Assembly (NCBI GenBank): GCA_026413225.1
Contig: CM048576.1
Span: 2,116,501-2,180,500, forward strand
DNA from: Otis tarda
Lineage: Eukaryota > Chordata > Aves > Otidiformes > Otididae
Length of the DNA stretch: 64,000 nucleotides
Direction: 5' to 3'
In this document: positions 1-10,562 of the stretch, one piece after another
Layout: each line of letters opens with the position of its first letter
How positions within the stretch are numbered: the stretch's first letter is position 1
Translations under genes and position numbers: made by a program
Notes under the pieces: model-generated
The model's database searches: none
Told to the model about the DNA's origin: nothing
What the model saw: the letters and a program-made list of their open reading frames with translations, nothing else

Positions 1-1
1 G

Positions 2-451
2 GGTGCAGAGCAAGAGGCTGGAGTTGTGTGTGTTGCAGAGGAAACTTGTGTTGGAAAGACTCACCAGGAAGAGCCTGTGCAGAAGGCAGCTGACTCCCCA
101 GATGGTTTGTGTACCACAGAGGAGCCGGAGTTGCCTTTGAAAACTACAGAGACAAGAGAGGGCATCACGAATACACAGATATCTGCAGGAGAGCAGGCAG
201 TAGAAGAGAAAGTACGCTGTGCTGCTAAAGCCCCACCTGATCTCCAGCTGGAACAAGATAAAGAGGTTCCTGTTACCGAAGATATGGAAAAAATTGCTTT
301 TGAACTAGAGAAAGCTGAAGAAATGGCTGAGGTCTGTGATGATGGGCAGACATCAAAAGAGATCCCATGCTGTCTGGCAGAAACCCAGGCTGCTCTGCAG
401 GATAAGGAGAGGATCAATGCTAGCAATGCGGGAAAACCAGAGGAGCACTGA
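2..451 (+). CDS. C-terminal part of an acidic Glu/Thr-rich protein (5' end outside window)
   Basis: The frame is open from the first bases of the window to a TGA at 449-451, giving about 149 residues with no start of their own, so this is the 3' part of a longer coding exon. The product is rich in Glu, Thr, Ala and Lys, for example the stretch EKIAFELEKAEEMAEV, which is acidic and possibly helical. It has no membrane segment or recognisable catalytic motif and looks disordered. A poly(A) signal follows about 500 bp downstream, so this is the terminal exon. Acidic low-complexity tails of this kind occur in Glu-rich ciliary proteins such as ERICH3 and in AKAP- or MAP-type proteins, but composition alone cannot choose between them. 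I do not recognise the gene. The coding flavour continues past the stop in other frames (see next entry). Confidence 0.6.
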   Translation, partial: GAEQEAGVVCVAEETCVGKTHQEEPVQKAADSPDGLCTTEEPELPLKTTETREGITNTQISAGEQAVEEKVRCAAKAPPDLQLEQDKEVPVTEDMEKIAFELEKAEEMAEVCDDGQTSKEIPCCLAETQAALQDKERINASNAGKPEEH

Positions 452-720
452 AAGAGCACACAAAATCTAGTGTAGCAACCACTGAGCAGACTGATGGTTT
501 GTCTACAGCCAAGAGATGAATCTGCTGCCTTGATCCTGCAAGGGACTAAGATGCCAATGGGTGCTTGTACTCTAAAGGACCCAGAAAGCAGGGTGTTGGT
601 AAAGCCTGTTTTGAAAAGTGATACTAAACTTAAAGCTGGCATACTGTCTTCTGCAAGTGGCACCAACTCCCTCTCTCCTGGGGGAGGGGGTATGGCCAAG
701 AGTGAAGTACCAAAAAAAAT
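434..720 (+). other. Coding-like sequence in shifted frames after the stop of the acidic gene
   Basis: Just before the TGA at 449-451 another frame is open to 519 and reads ALKEHTKSSVATTEQTDGL, of the same Thr/Glu/Lys composition as the gene upstream. The third frame is then open from before 494 to about 790 and includes KDPESRVLVKPVLKSDTKL. Composition stays protein-like until roughly 700. This pattern suggests that an ancestral C-terminus extended some 80 residues further and was cut short by small indels, or that the sequence carries indel errors. It may equally be chance in a 3'UTR. The stretch ends in a G-rich run near 670-690. Confidence 0.35.
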
Positions 721-956
721 TATGTATATTGCCCTTCCTTTTTTTTTCTCTCCACACGCACATATACCCTGGCTAGGGCTATGCACTTCATAACTATGTC
801 CCTATGTGTGACGGCACAGGGTTAAGTTCTCTCTGACAATCAAGTGAGATACATTAATTACATTTGTCTGTACACCCCACTCTGACTGTCACTGCTGTTT
901 GAAACTGACTGTTGAAATGCTCTGTGGATGGTGGAGTCTGTGTTGGACCTGGAATC

Positions 957-962
957 AATAAA
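957..962 (+). terminator. Poly(A) signal AATAAA of the acidic gene
   Basis: A canonical AATAAA lies about 505 bp after the stop codon, followed by GT- and T-rich sequence at 968-1002 that could serve as the downstream element. It defines a 3'UTR of roughly 452-985. Confidence 0.65.
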
Positions 963-999
963 TGGGTGCATTTTAACACTTGTTCCTATGAAATGTTGT

Positions 1000-1005
1000 T
1001 TTATT
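1000..1005 (-). terminator. Poly(A) signal on the minus strand facing the acidic gene
   Basis: TTTATT on the plus strand reads AATAAA on the minus strand. It lies about 40 bp beyond the plus-strand signal, so the two transcript ends would overlap or abut. It would suit the minus-strand gene whose exon is called at 3434-3211, though the remaining 3' exon or exons between have not been located. Confidence 0.35.
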
Positions 1006-1009
1006 AATG

Positions 1010-3205
1010 GCCACCTGCTTTATGGTTTGTGCTTGCTGGACGGAGGGTGAACTAGGTCTGACAGAAGGCCTATGGAAATAGCTGTCTGCAGACTGTAACC
1101 AACAAGAGACCACTCGTGGTGGTCATTTTGCTGCAAGTAGGAAGTAAATTTTGGGCCACTACATAGACAGTCTGGTCTCTTATTATGCTGCTCCTAAATA
1201 GAGGGGAGTCTTCCTGTCAGACTTGCCTAGTTGAACAACTGTCCATGAATTTACAAATGATGTAGTGCTGAAGGGAATGAGAAAAATAATATAGCCTAAT
1301 TCCTTCCCCTCTGTTTCAACTGATGAAGAGTTGTAAAACCCAATTATTCTGCTAGAGCTCATGGGGATTTAAAAGTGAAATAATGACTTCTATTAGACAG
1401 CTGGAAAACTGCAATGCAATGGAGAGCAAGATCCTCCCTAAGGAAACCATTTCCAGCTCTTGTGTTCTTGTATGCTTCCTCTACTAACAGTGTTTATTGG
1501 AGGAAAAAATAACAGTTAAAGGCAAGTCAGGAGATGGGGATTGTGATAGCTGTGCATCTATTTAAAGGATGATTGGGTTTGCTGTCTTTATGTGCTTAAT
1601 CACATCAGGGAGATAAGTGTACCCTTTAAAAGATTTCCTTTGAATCAAAGGACCAGGCTGCCACAGTGCAAGCCTATCGACCTAAGCCAGACCTCCTCAG
1701 TAAATTCTCCCTTCTAACCAAATCTGAAGGGAGACCCTGTTCATTAAAATGTCTATTCTCCCATCACTTAACACAGAGCGCGTTCCTTCCCTGTGGCTGT
1801 TATCCAAAATCCCAAAGGTACCTACATCAGTTGGTTATGTTGACAAGCTCCCCTGGATTTAGTTGCCCCTAAGAAAGCTGCTGTCAGTCTAGAACAATAT
1901 CTGTGTCCTTCTTGCACAGAATTTAGCTTTAACCACTAGTGGGTGGGCAGGCTCCTCCTTACCAACGCCACCAGAGCTAGGAGGCATGAGGAAATCACAG
2001 AAAAAGAAACAAAGCTAGCAAAGAGCAACAAAAGCATCTGTGCATCATTCTGCCTCTATCTTAGATATTCAGATGAGCAACTATAATTAATTGCCAAGAA
2101 TTTTCAAAAGTGTGGTGGTGTCATCTGCTCTCTGTTTTGCAGCTACTGGGAAAAACAAGGAATGTTTGACAATGTGGCAGAAACTGTAGAAAGCAGTGAG
2201 ATATTCAAGAAGAGACTCACAGCTTAAATGGAGAGAAAGGGACATCATGCATTCTTCTGAAGCCAGGAAAGTGCTAAAAGCTAGAAAGGAAAAAATTATC
2301 AGGGATAGATTAAGGCAAAAAGTAGATGGAAGTTTGTTTGCATATACGCACGGCAAAGGATCGTGGAAGTGACGGCAATCACATCAGAGGATTCTCAGGG
2401 TGACATTCAGCCACCCCGTTCGGGCAAGCATTTCGGAAAGCTTGGAGCAAAGATCTCTCTCCAGTTCTGGCAGAAATATATTTTTGCATTCTCACATTAA
2501 AGAATAATTTATTCCCAAAATAAGCTTGTCTTTGCATTTTATGCCTGTGATTTAGTAAAGGCTTACAGCTTGCTGCTCCTCAGGAAACTGTTAAGAGAGA
2601 TTCAGCAACTCTTCTTCCCCCTGTGACTGGTGGTAGCATGGAACTGAGACTGACGGTATCGGTCTGATCCAGAGTCACAATAAAACGGGCAAGTACATGA
2701 CGCTGTTACCGACACACTGAAACAAACGGGTGACAGGGATCAATTTTCACCCCAAATGGTATCATGCAGGATAATACTGCAGGCTCTAGTTTCACAAATG
2801 TTATCCCTAAATACAAGCCTAGTTCAGACCGACCGCTGTTCGGCTCTTAATCCGTTCGTCTACATCACGTGCTGTTAGGTGATCACCAGTTCGCATGAAG
2901 AAATGTGGCACTGTGCTGCACTTCAATTTTACTTAAATTTTAGTATTCATATCAAATTAGCAGATCTGGGAAAAGAACCTACAGTCATGAATCACGGACA
3001 TTCTGTTCGTGCTCTGAAAAAGGAGTAATCCTTTCCTTCCTTTCTCAGAAAAATGCTGGCAGATGGGAATAATCTTCTGTCAGATGTAATGCTGCAGGAA
3101 CTTGGGCAAAGAAGTTTTTGCGATGCCCTGTGTTCATTTACAACTAGCTGAATGTTTGCAATTTTCCTTGGTAAATGAGAACAATAGCTGCAATTCCTCT
3201 TAAAA
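1010..3205. other. Non-coding stretch, intron or 3'UTR of the minus-strand gene
   Basis: I see no convincing gene. A basic plus-strand open stretch at 2190-2372 (about 60 codons, including ARKVLKARKEKIIRDRLRQK) has protein-like composition but no start or clear splice sites and may be chance. The rest is AT-rich single-copy-looking sequence. Confidence 0.4.
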
Positions 3206-3210
3206 CATAC

Positions 3211-3434
3211 CTGTTCCGATTCTGATCCTTTCCCTGATGATAATCTCTCGGGTTTCTTAGATGTGCCTCAAGTACTGTAAAGCCAAGCTTTACTCTCAAG
3301 ATGTCCCGGATTGCATTGTCCTGGTTTAACCTATCCAAAATTACACTTGGGGAAGATTTTGCTTTGGCAATTTTAATGCCCTTAATTGCGTACCTCAGAA
3401 GAGACTCCATCTCATTTTTGATATTTGCATGACT
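3211..3434 (-). CDS. Internal coding exon of an unidentified minus-strand gene
   Basis: Read on the minus strand, this block is open for 74 codons and ends at an excellent donor (AACAG|GTATGT, intron starting at 3210). The product includes EMESLLRYAIKGIKIAKAK and RDILRVKLGFTVLEAHLRNP, which alternates charged and hydrophobic residues like a folded helical domain. The upstream boundary is less sure: an acceptor TTGACATTAG at 3444-3435 keeps the frame (phase 0 in, phase 2 out), but its pyrimidine tract is poor. Alternatively the ATG at 3409-3407, in good context (GAGATGG), could start the protein here. I do not recognise the family. The exon probably belongs to the transcript that ends near position 1000. 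Confidence 0.5.
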
Positions 3435-3557
3435 CTAATGTCAAAACTAATGTTTTTGCTCTTTTCATCTTCTAAAGTATTTGGGTAACATGCTGAGTCT
3501 CAGAATGAAAGCTACTTGTCTCCTGATGATTTTTTTTTGCAAATCTTTTACACTCAC

Positions 3558-3581
3558 TGGGCTCACTGTATTCAAACTCCG
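3558..3581 (-). other. Possible 24-nt microexon upstream of the 3.2-kb exon
   Basis: On the minus strand a strong acceptor (CATCTTTATTTTCAG) is followed after 24 nt by a strong donor (CCA|GTGAGT). The 24 nt are open in phase 0 (RSLNTVSP) and would join in frame to the exon at 3434-3211 across a gap of only about 123 nt. So short an intron is possible in birds. Splice-site pairs this close also arise by chance. Confidence 0.2.
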
Positions 3582-3599
3582 CTGAAAATAAAGATGCAA

Positions 3600-6500
3600 G
3601 GCTAAACTTTCAAATGTGACTCCTGTAAGAACAGGACTTAAGTTACAAAAGCACATTAAGGCTTTTAAATTCCTATTCCTACCCTTAAAACAAGAAAGGC
3701 CTTTCTGTAACAGTAGAAGAATTGTACCAGCCAGCACAGGACGTCTACAAACCATTCGTGACTCCACTTCATGAGCACTAAACTCTCTTGTCTCTGATGA
3801 GTGAATGCAAGTTATACCTTTTACTGCCCTTTGTCACATCTGTTTAGGCAAGATCTAATTGGAGAATTTATTAATAATGCAACAGTGTAAATGGAACTGA
3901 GCTCTGTTCACAGGCTCTAGGCTGCCCTCTTAAGATGATAAGCAGCAAATTCTTTGACTAGCAAATTGACTATGAATCACTGCAAATCAGCATCACCCTC
4001 TCACATAACTGTCTTGCAGATGGGCGTGGATTGTAACGTAATTTTTGGCTTTCTGAAAATCTTAGCTCCTGATGCTAAGAATCTTCGCTTTTCTCTTTTA
4101 TAAATCAGGCTTTCTGTCACTCAGCAGAAAACCTTGAAAACTTCAGAAAGTAAAAACCCAGGAATTTTTCGGAGCTTAACATCTGCTATCTGCTATGTAA
4201 GGAACTCCAGAATGTACTTCTCTTCCTTTTGAAGCACCTTTGTAAAAAGTCATTGCCATCTGAATCACACTAAGTCTGTTTCTCTTGAACTGTTTAAATT
4301 GCTTACACAACTTAGTAAAAAGTTCTGAAAACAGCTGGTCAAAAAATAAACACTTCCCTTATCCAAGGCTGCAACTGTTGGTCAATATTTTTGGTCAATA
4401 CAAAACATTTTTGTGCCACTTTAGATATTGTATCCCTTTCTGGCTTTCAGAAACAAAATATTTTCCTTGCTTTCTTAGGCACTTCTCTCTCTCCAAAACA
4501 TGTAAAAAGCCACAAAATCCACCAGTGATCTGACAACCAAAACCAACCACGACGTGAAAGTTAGAAAAGTTCTGAAGCAAAAGCCTGTCAAAACACCCTT
4601 CCCGACAGAAAGCACTCTTCATCCGGAGAAAATACGATCACAGAGTCTCAACCAGCTATGCCTCCTTCGCTGCAGCGTGCGCGCAGCCAGCAACACCTCA
4701 GAACCAGAGATCTGTTGTTCCTGCACATGAGGAAGATGTGCTGTGCCTAGAATCCCAAGTGTAACACCTAAACTACAAGCTATTTTTCCTAAAGCTTATT
4801 GTGCAACTGTTGCTCAGTCTACGCTGTTAGTTGTTACCGCCAATTTGCAGAAAGATATACCGTGCCACATTTCCCTGCAGTTCTGTATCAACACTTTGGG
4901 GAAAAAAAAAAAAAGAAGATAATACCTAAATGCACAGAAAGCTATGATGTGAATCACAAAAGAACATTACATGCTGTTTCATAAACCTGGAGCATGAACA
5001 ATTCTACATATTTTGTTTTCAGGCAGCAGAGGCGTAAGGGAACAATAATTCACCCATGAGGTTTTGGTGGGAAGCAGTTCAGTGTTACTGCCCTGCCCTA
5101 TTTAAGGGCCATCTGCTCTCTTATGTGCTGAGAGCTGTTTGGGAGCTTTTTCTCTGAAGTAAGTGAGGATTCTGTATGATACAAGTTTGTTTTTTGTGGT
5201 TTTTTTTGTTTTTTTGGTTGTTTTTTTTTTCTTTTGGGAAGGGCAGAGGGGATATTTGCTGTCATTGGGGGGAGTTCTGTCAAAACTGTAGTTATGCTTT
5301 CTTCTGTCTGAGATGGCTTTGAACAAAATTCTGCTAGTGGCAAGAGTGTGGGGCTAACAGCAAAGCAAATAACCATTCACAGGGTGAAAAGGCCAAATGA
5401 GGAAGGGGATACAATTTTACATGTATAAAAAATAACTGGTGTATTTGTACTTAGGGTAATGAATATATCTTTATGCCTATCTCTACAAATAATGTATGTC
5501 TTGAGACAACAGCAGTAGTATCTGTCCACTGTCACATTTTGAACTGCTTCTGTATTGATGGCAACATCTAACAAATGTAAATATACCAGAGAATAAGCCA
5601 TTATATTCCTTTCCTAGCGTTATACTGCCCTACCAAAACAGCATGAAACATTCCCCTGCTATACTCATTTACACAAAATCATTGCTGTTGATACAGTAAT
5701 TGCTTGCTCTGAAAAGTCAACCTGACAAAACATTAATTTATTTGTAAGCTGTCCTCTTCCTAGCTTTGGTATCAAAGAACATCTCTCTGTCTTCTTGTAT
5801 TTTGATTTTTCTCCCATAGTAGAAGTGGCTGGGTTACTCTTTCCTGCTATTCAGTTCTTACAAGTATGTAGTTTTAAGTGATTAAGTTCATACAGTCTTG
5901 TGAGTGAGTGCCTAACCGGCATGGAATCACACATTTTAACAGATTCTACCCATAAAAGCAGCTCAAACAGTGCAGCAAAACTGCTCTGGATCCATTAGCT
6001 CCACTTTAAAAACTGCAATCCCTAAATTACAGAACTGGTTTTCTGTAGTTCCTCTTATTCTATGCTGTGGTGGTTAAGCTTTCTGTGGAACCATCTGTAT
6101 TCATATCATGTTGTGCGGCAGCTCTATTTTACTTAAAATATTTAGCTATAAAAAGTGGCACGGGGTTTGTAGTGGAACAGCACTTTAAGGGAACTAATGA
6201 TCTGGGACTTGTGAGGAAATGGTTTGGCGTCACCCGCTACCCTACTTACGAGCGATACCTTATCACCTTGAATAAGAAATAAAGGTGAGAAGTCTTGATG
6301 CTGGAAATCTGCTTTAAGTAATGTTTACTTCGTAGTTTCTCTGCCAGGAGCAGGGCACTTCTGTTACTATTTAATAATATTATGAGTTTAAATTGTGTTT
6401 GCCTCTTTCTAGCAATGGCAGTTAATCTGCATGACATAGATTTCAAACTAAATTAACAGGCAGGTCTGTTTGTGGGTCCCTCTTTCCCTTTTCAACACAG

Positions 6501-7613
6501 TTTCCTTCTGCTCTTTCTCTGCAAAGTACTTAATCTGTTTTCTAATGATGCTGTAACATAGCTCAATGTAAATTTTTATCTGCATGCAACATATACTGTC
6601 TATTCTTATTATTTGAGATTGAAGTGATGGCACTGCTGTGGTTTCTAAAAACTGAGTAAATGACTGAGAAAATAATGACCTATGGGCCTGAAATCCATGT
6701 TTGTCATCGCTCAGTAAGTAAGGAGACACTTTGCCTTTCTTTTCTCCTCCATGCCATATCCTACCAGGCATATGAATGGCTACCCTGGCTAAATGTGAAC
6801 TCCTTTGGACAATTAATAAATGGTCTAGGAAATAAGAGGAGACCTAAGTAGTATTTACTTTAGTAATAGAAACTAATAACTGTAAAGTGCAGTATTGGCT
6901 GAGAGTCACGGTGAGTAACTGACTTCCTAAATGCTCTTAGTGGTATCAAAAGACTGAAAAGGACTGTCCCTTGAAGTAAGACTGACTTAAACCCAATAAA
7001 TCCTGCAAATTATGTCCAACCCACTCTGAAATGAAATGTGAATCTGATCTTCATTTCAGGGGAGGGCACTTTCCTGCTCCAAAAAAAAAAAAAAAAAAAG
7101 ATGGTAACAACGTTTAGCCACAAGAGGACTTGAAGTCACATTCCTGTGCCTCCTCCAGATGTAGCTAACAACAAATCAACATCTTGAAGCTGGGGTAATT
7201 AAAAGACATTTTGACATCAGGCTTTAAACTCTTTCTTATCTATATGCTTCTCAGAAAATGGGGCCAGAGCAGCAAATGTGTTTTTACACAGGGCAAGGGT
7301 GTGTGTCCTAATGAACTTCTTACTGTCTTGCAGGTGTGATGATTGGCCCAGGAGTGGTCCATCAGCTCTGTAACAGGGATGAAACCTGGCTCTCTGTCTG
7401 CTTCTAAGTAAAGGCTCTGTTCCTGCCAAAGTCACTCAGTATCCCAGAGCCTCAAGGTTCCCTGGAGAAAGCTGCTAGCAGGATTATTTGCTGTACATCT
7501 TGATCATGGGGAATGAAATCAGTCACAAGAGGTATTGCTGTAGAAAGTTCAGAAAGTTAGAATGGCCAGCAATTGAGTAAAAAAATACAGTGGCTGATCT
7601 CCCTATTGCCCAG
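3600..7613. other. Non-coding stretch between the two left-hand gene ends
   Basis: I see no gene here with support. The only notable items are T-rich runs at 5188-5235 and a 19-nt A-run at 7081-7099, simple sequence of the kind left by retroposition or slippage. The short open frames, such as the 71-codon one ending at 6282, lack splice or start evidence. Confidence 0.4.
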
Positions 7614-8144
7614 ACAGCCCTGGGGGCTGTGTTGCAGAGCAGCGTGAATCATTCTCCAAAGGAGAAATCACAAGATACTGCTACAGGGATGGAGAACAAG
7701 GATGTAGGAAGAGGAAGTCAAATAGCCTCCTGTTCTCTGCCTGCGGCACAGGCAATGGTGAGAACCACCGCGCTAAAAGACCTTGGTGAGATCCAGCCTT
7801 CTGCAGAACAGTCAGAGGAGACTGAAGACAAGCCCGCTACAACGGTGAGTCCAGACAGACAAACTTGTGCTCCGACTCGGGAAAGACCTGCAACAGCTCA
7901 GCAAGCTGAAGGAGGCACAGGAGTAACAACCGACTTGCCTCTGCAGAATGCCACAGAGGCAGGAGCTACAGATGCAGAAGAGGTGGTGACTGACCAGGCA
8001 ACAGTGGAAAGCAGCTCAGCAGTACGCAAGAGGTGCAGCAACAAGCTCTGCAAGCCAAGCCCTCTCTGCAGGTGGCTGAAGAAACTCAGGTCCCCAGCAG
8101 AAAAAGCTGAAGTCAAGCCCAACGCAGTTACTAGCCAAGACTGA
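7614..8144 (+). CDS. Terminal coding exon, Glu/Thr/Ala-rich protein with a basic Cys-containing tail
   Basis: A strong acceptor (CTCCCTATTGCCCAG) ends at 7613, and the following frame is open for 176 codons to a TGA at 8142-8144. The product is Thr/Ala/Glu-rich and disordered-looking for about 140 residues. It then switches to a basic stretch with three cysteines, RKRCSNKLCKPSPLCRWLKK, which could be a membrane-contact or palmitoylation-type motif, though that is inference. The frame also remains open upstream to 7582, so an earlier exon start cannot be excluded. A 3'UTR with a poly(A) signal follows at 8694. Composition resembles the acidic exon at the left edge, so it may be an alternative terminal exon of that gene or a relative. 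I do not recognise the family. Confidence 0.5.
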   Translation, partial: TALGAVLQSSVNHSPKEKSQDTATGMENKDVGRGSQIASCSLPAAQAMVRTTALKDLGEIQPSAEQSEETEDKPATTVSPDRQTCAPTRERPATAQQAEGGTGVTTDLPLQNATEAGATDAEEVVTDQATVESSSAVRKRCSNKLCKPSPLCRWLKKLRSPAEKAEVKPNAVTSQD

Positions 8145-8715
8145 GGTTTCCTATGGACTGCAAAAGGACTATCAAATGCCCAGTACAGCACCCTCAAAAA
8201 AAGACTGGTAAGGAAAGCTTGACTTCTATGTAACAAGAGGAAAATATTTTTTTTTTGTCATCTTTAAAGTGTATGTCTACTATAGAGTTCTGGGTGGAGT
8301 ACAGAGGGCATTCCCTCTGGAAGTGGCAGAAAGGGGAAACGAAATGTCTCGGTTCCCTTAGCAGTCAACTTGTGAGATTTCTGTTTGGATTGTCTTTCTC
8401 TGTGTCTCACCAGTGGTTGGTCTGTAAAGGTGCAAAGCACAAATTTGTATCTCCCTAGTGCTTCCTGCCATTATTTGACTTCCTTTGCCCAGCTTTTAGT
8501 AACTCGCTGTGCCTGATGGACCAAGAGAAGTGCATTAGTCTTATCAAACTAAATAAATACATTATAAAAGCAATAGATGTTTATAAAAGTATAATGGTAA
8601 TAGTGGGTGTTGTGTGGGAGGGTTGGTAAACAAGGGGCTCTTGTTTTGCTGTTCAAAGTGATGGCTTTGTGTATATTTTTGAATTTGTAAGTCAATAAAA
8701 GCTAGTTTCATTGCT
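8145..8715 (+). other. 3'UTR of the 7.6-kb terminal exon
   Basis: This is AT-leaning non-coding sequence between the stop codon and a canonical poly(A) signal. It carries a T-run at 8250-8258 and an earlier AATAAA at 8552-8557 that could produce a shorter transcript. Confidence 0.45.
8694..8699 (+). terminator. Poly(A) signal AATAAA
   Basis: AATAAA lies about 550 bp after the stop of the terminal exon and is followed by T- and GT-rich sequence (8702-8735), matching a normal vertebrate cleavage site near 8715. Confidence 0.55.
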
Positions 8716-8719
8716 TCAG

Positions 8720-9975
8720 ATTAAGTGTTGAGTACAGCTGAAAGAGGGATAAGGGAGAGAGGGGAAATGTGCTGCTGCTACCTGCCCACAGCTGCAGAGA
8801 ATGCTACTGAGAACTAGGAGGGCTCCCTGTAGGACAGAGGAAGCAAGGAAGCCAAGGGTGTATGCTCTGGCTATGGTGGGGCTGCCTCCTGAAGAGACAG
8901 GGACATACAGTTGAAGGTAAAAGTATCTGAGACTGTAGAATGGTCTTTAATTGTAGCTGTGTGCCACCTACGTAGCTCCTATAGATGTCCTGGAACTGAG
9001 CTAAGCGCACTTGCACTAATGAAGAGGAGAGGCATCCCGGAATGCGAAGCCTTGTTCTGCTAAAGAAACCAGCTGATAACAAAAATTCTTCTGGGAGGTG
9101 AAAAAAAAAAAAATGAGGAGCTGACTTGTAGGCAAAGACAAGGAGTGGGCTGCAGAGGCTGTGCCAGAAACACCCCAGTTATTAAAGAATCACAGCCTGC
9201 CCTCAAGAAACAGGAGAGTGAGCTGGTCTGTGAGGAAAGCTAATGAGCCAACAGCCTGAGCTCATGAAACTCGCTATCAGCTTCCTCCAAATAGCCTAAG
9301 GTAGCTACACTGCTCCTAAATACAGCCCTCCCCTTGCTGCTAATAAAAAAGCACTGCTTTTAGGCATTGATGAGAAGTTTAATCCTATTCCCAGCTGCGC
9401 CATAATGAATGGAAGAAGGAAATTCTTCATTCTTTTCTTTCTCCTTCAGCTCTTTCCTTTACAGAAGCCACAGTTCATCATTCTGCCTCAATATTTCTCA
9501 ACTTGATAGGTGCATCCCCAGCTTACGTAAGGTCAGTAGGGACAGCAACATGCTTTAGTGTTGTCAGTCACCACATCGATGCTCTCGCTAACATCATGTT
9601 TAACAAGCTGAGGATGCACCTTAGTGCTTCTCTTGTGACAGAATTAAAACAAAAAAAAAATAGTTACGGGATATCTCTTTCTATACCTTTGCCTTAATCA
9701 AAAGCAGTTAGCTGTGCAAGCAAAGAAAAATAAATAGGAAAGCAGCTGGTATTCACCACGTGCTCAGAAGCACCATCTGGTGCACTGCCTCTTCTCATGC
9801 AAAAAGAATTCCTTGGCTGCTAATGACCGATGAGGATAACATTTGCTTCATGTGATCTCCAGGTCCCCCCAAAAAAAGTTACAGGAAGCTTTTAAAGCAA
9901 AGACACCCCCCTCCCTCAAGACTAGCATATTTATTATTATAAATAATAAACTATGACATATTAGTTGTCTTTTTT
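8720..9975. other. Non-coding stretch
   Basis: I see no gene or clear repeat. It holds an A-run near 9101-9113 and an imperfect AT-rich inverted repeat near 9929-9950 just before the minisatellite. Confidence 0.4.
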
Positions 9976-9979
9976 TAAT

Positions 9980-10045
9980 ATGTCAGGTTCTGTGTATTGT
10001 TGAATATGTTTTTTCTTTTGGCAGGTTCCTTATAGTTATTCGTTG

Positions 10046-10077
<32 letters not shown>

Positions 10078-10562
10078 CCCTTAAGGCAGGTTCCATATAT
10101 TTAGTAGTTTTCTTTTTATGACAAGTTCCACAGATGGTTGAATTTGTGGTGGTGTTTTTTTCTGGCAGGTTCCATACAGTTATTAGTTGGTTGGTTTGGG
10201 TTTTTTTAAATGTTCCACATATTGTTGATCAGGTGTCAGGCAATGAGGTGTCTTTTTTTAAAGGTAGGTGCCACATATTATTATTAGGTGGGGGTGGTTT
10301 TGTTTGTTTTTTGTTTTGTTTTAAGGCAGAGGTGTATTTTTCTTTCCTTTAAAGACATGGAGTTGTCTTGTATGGTGAGAGGTTTTTTGGTTTTTACAAG
10401 CTGGGTCAACTTATTGCTGATTAGGTCTCTTTCTCCCCAGCCCCCAAGGCAGGAAGGTGTCTCTTTTCTTTTTTTTTTTTTTTTTCTCTTTTCCCTGAGG
10501 CAGGTTCCATATACTGATTCATTACTTTTGTTTTGTTTTGTTTTTTAAGGCAGGTTTCATAT
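9980..10562 (+). repeat. Degenerate T-rich minisatellite (GGCAGGTTCCATATA-type unit)
   Basis: About ten decayed copies of one unit run head to tail. Each has the core GGCAGGTTCCATATA followed by a short TTGATTAGTTGT-like part and a T-run of variable length. Clear cores begin at about 9984, 10022, 10087, 10122, 10166, 10211, 10265, 10501 and 10551, with weaker ones between 10321 and 10450. Spacing varies from about 35 to 95 bp because the T-runs differ; the longest is 30 T at 10048-10077. The sequence has no coding sense. I know no named repeat family with this unit. Confidence 0.7.

Noticed and set aside
1740-2000. Acceptor/donor pair near 1961-1975 on the minus strand
   Set aside because: The implied 14-nt exon has a mediocre donor and would shift frame. 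One such pair is expected by chance in this length.
2190-2372. Basic plus-strand open stretch of about 60 codons
   Set aside because: Lys/Arg-rich composition comes from A/G-rich DNA. There is no start in good context and no clear splice site.
2-8144. Assignment of the acidic exons to ERICH3, AKAP12 or a MAP family gene
   Set aside because: Only composition agrees. No alignable motif could be recalled, and the neighbouring genes expected for those loci were not recognised.
9980-10562. Spaced repeats considered as a CRISPR-like or LTR-related array
   Set aside because: Units are degenerate, spacers are T-runs, and the genome is vertebrate. A minisatellite explains it fully.
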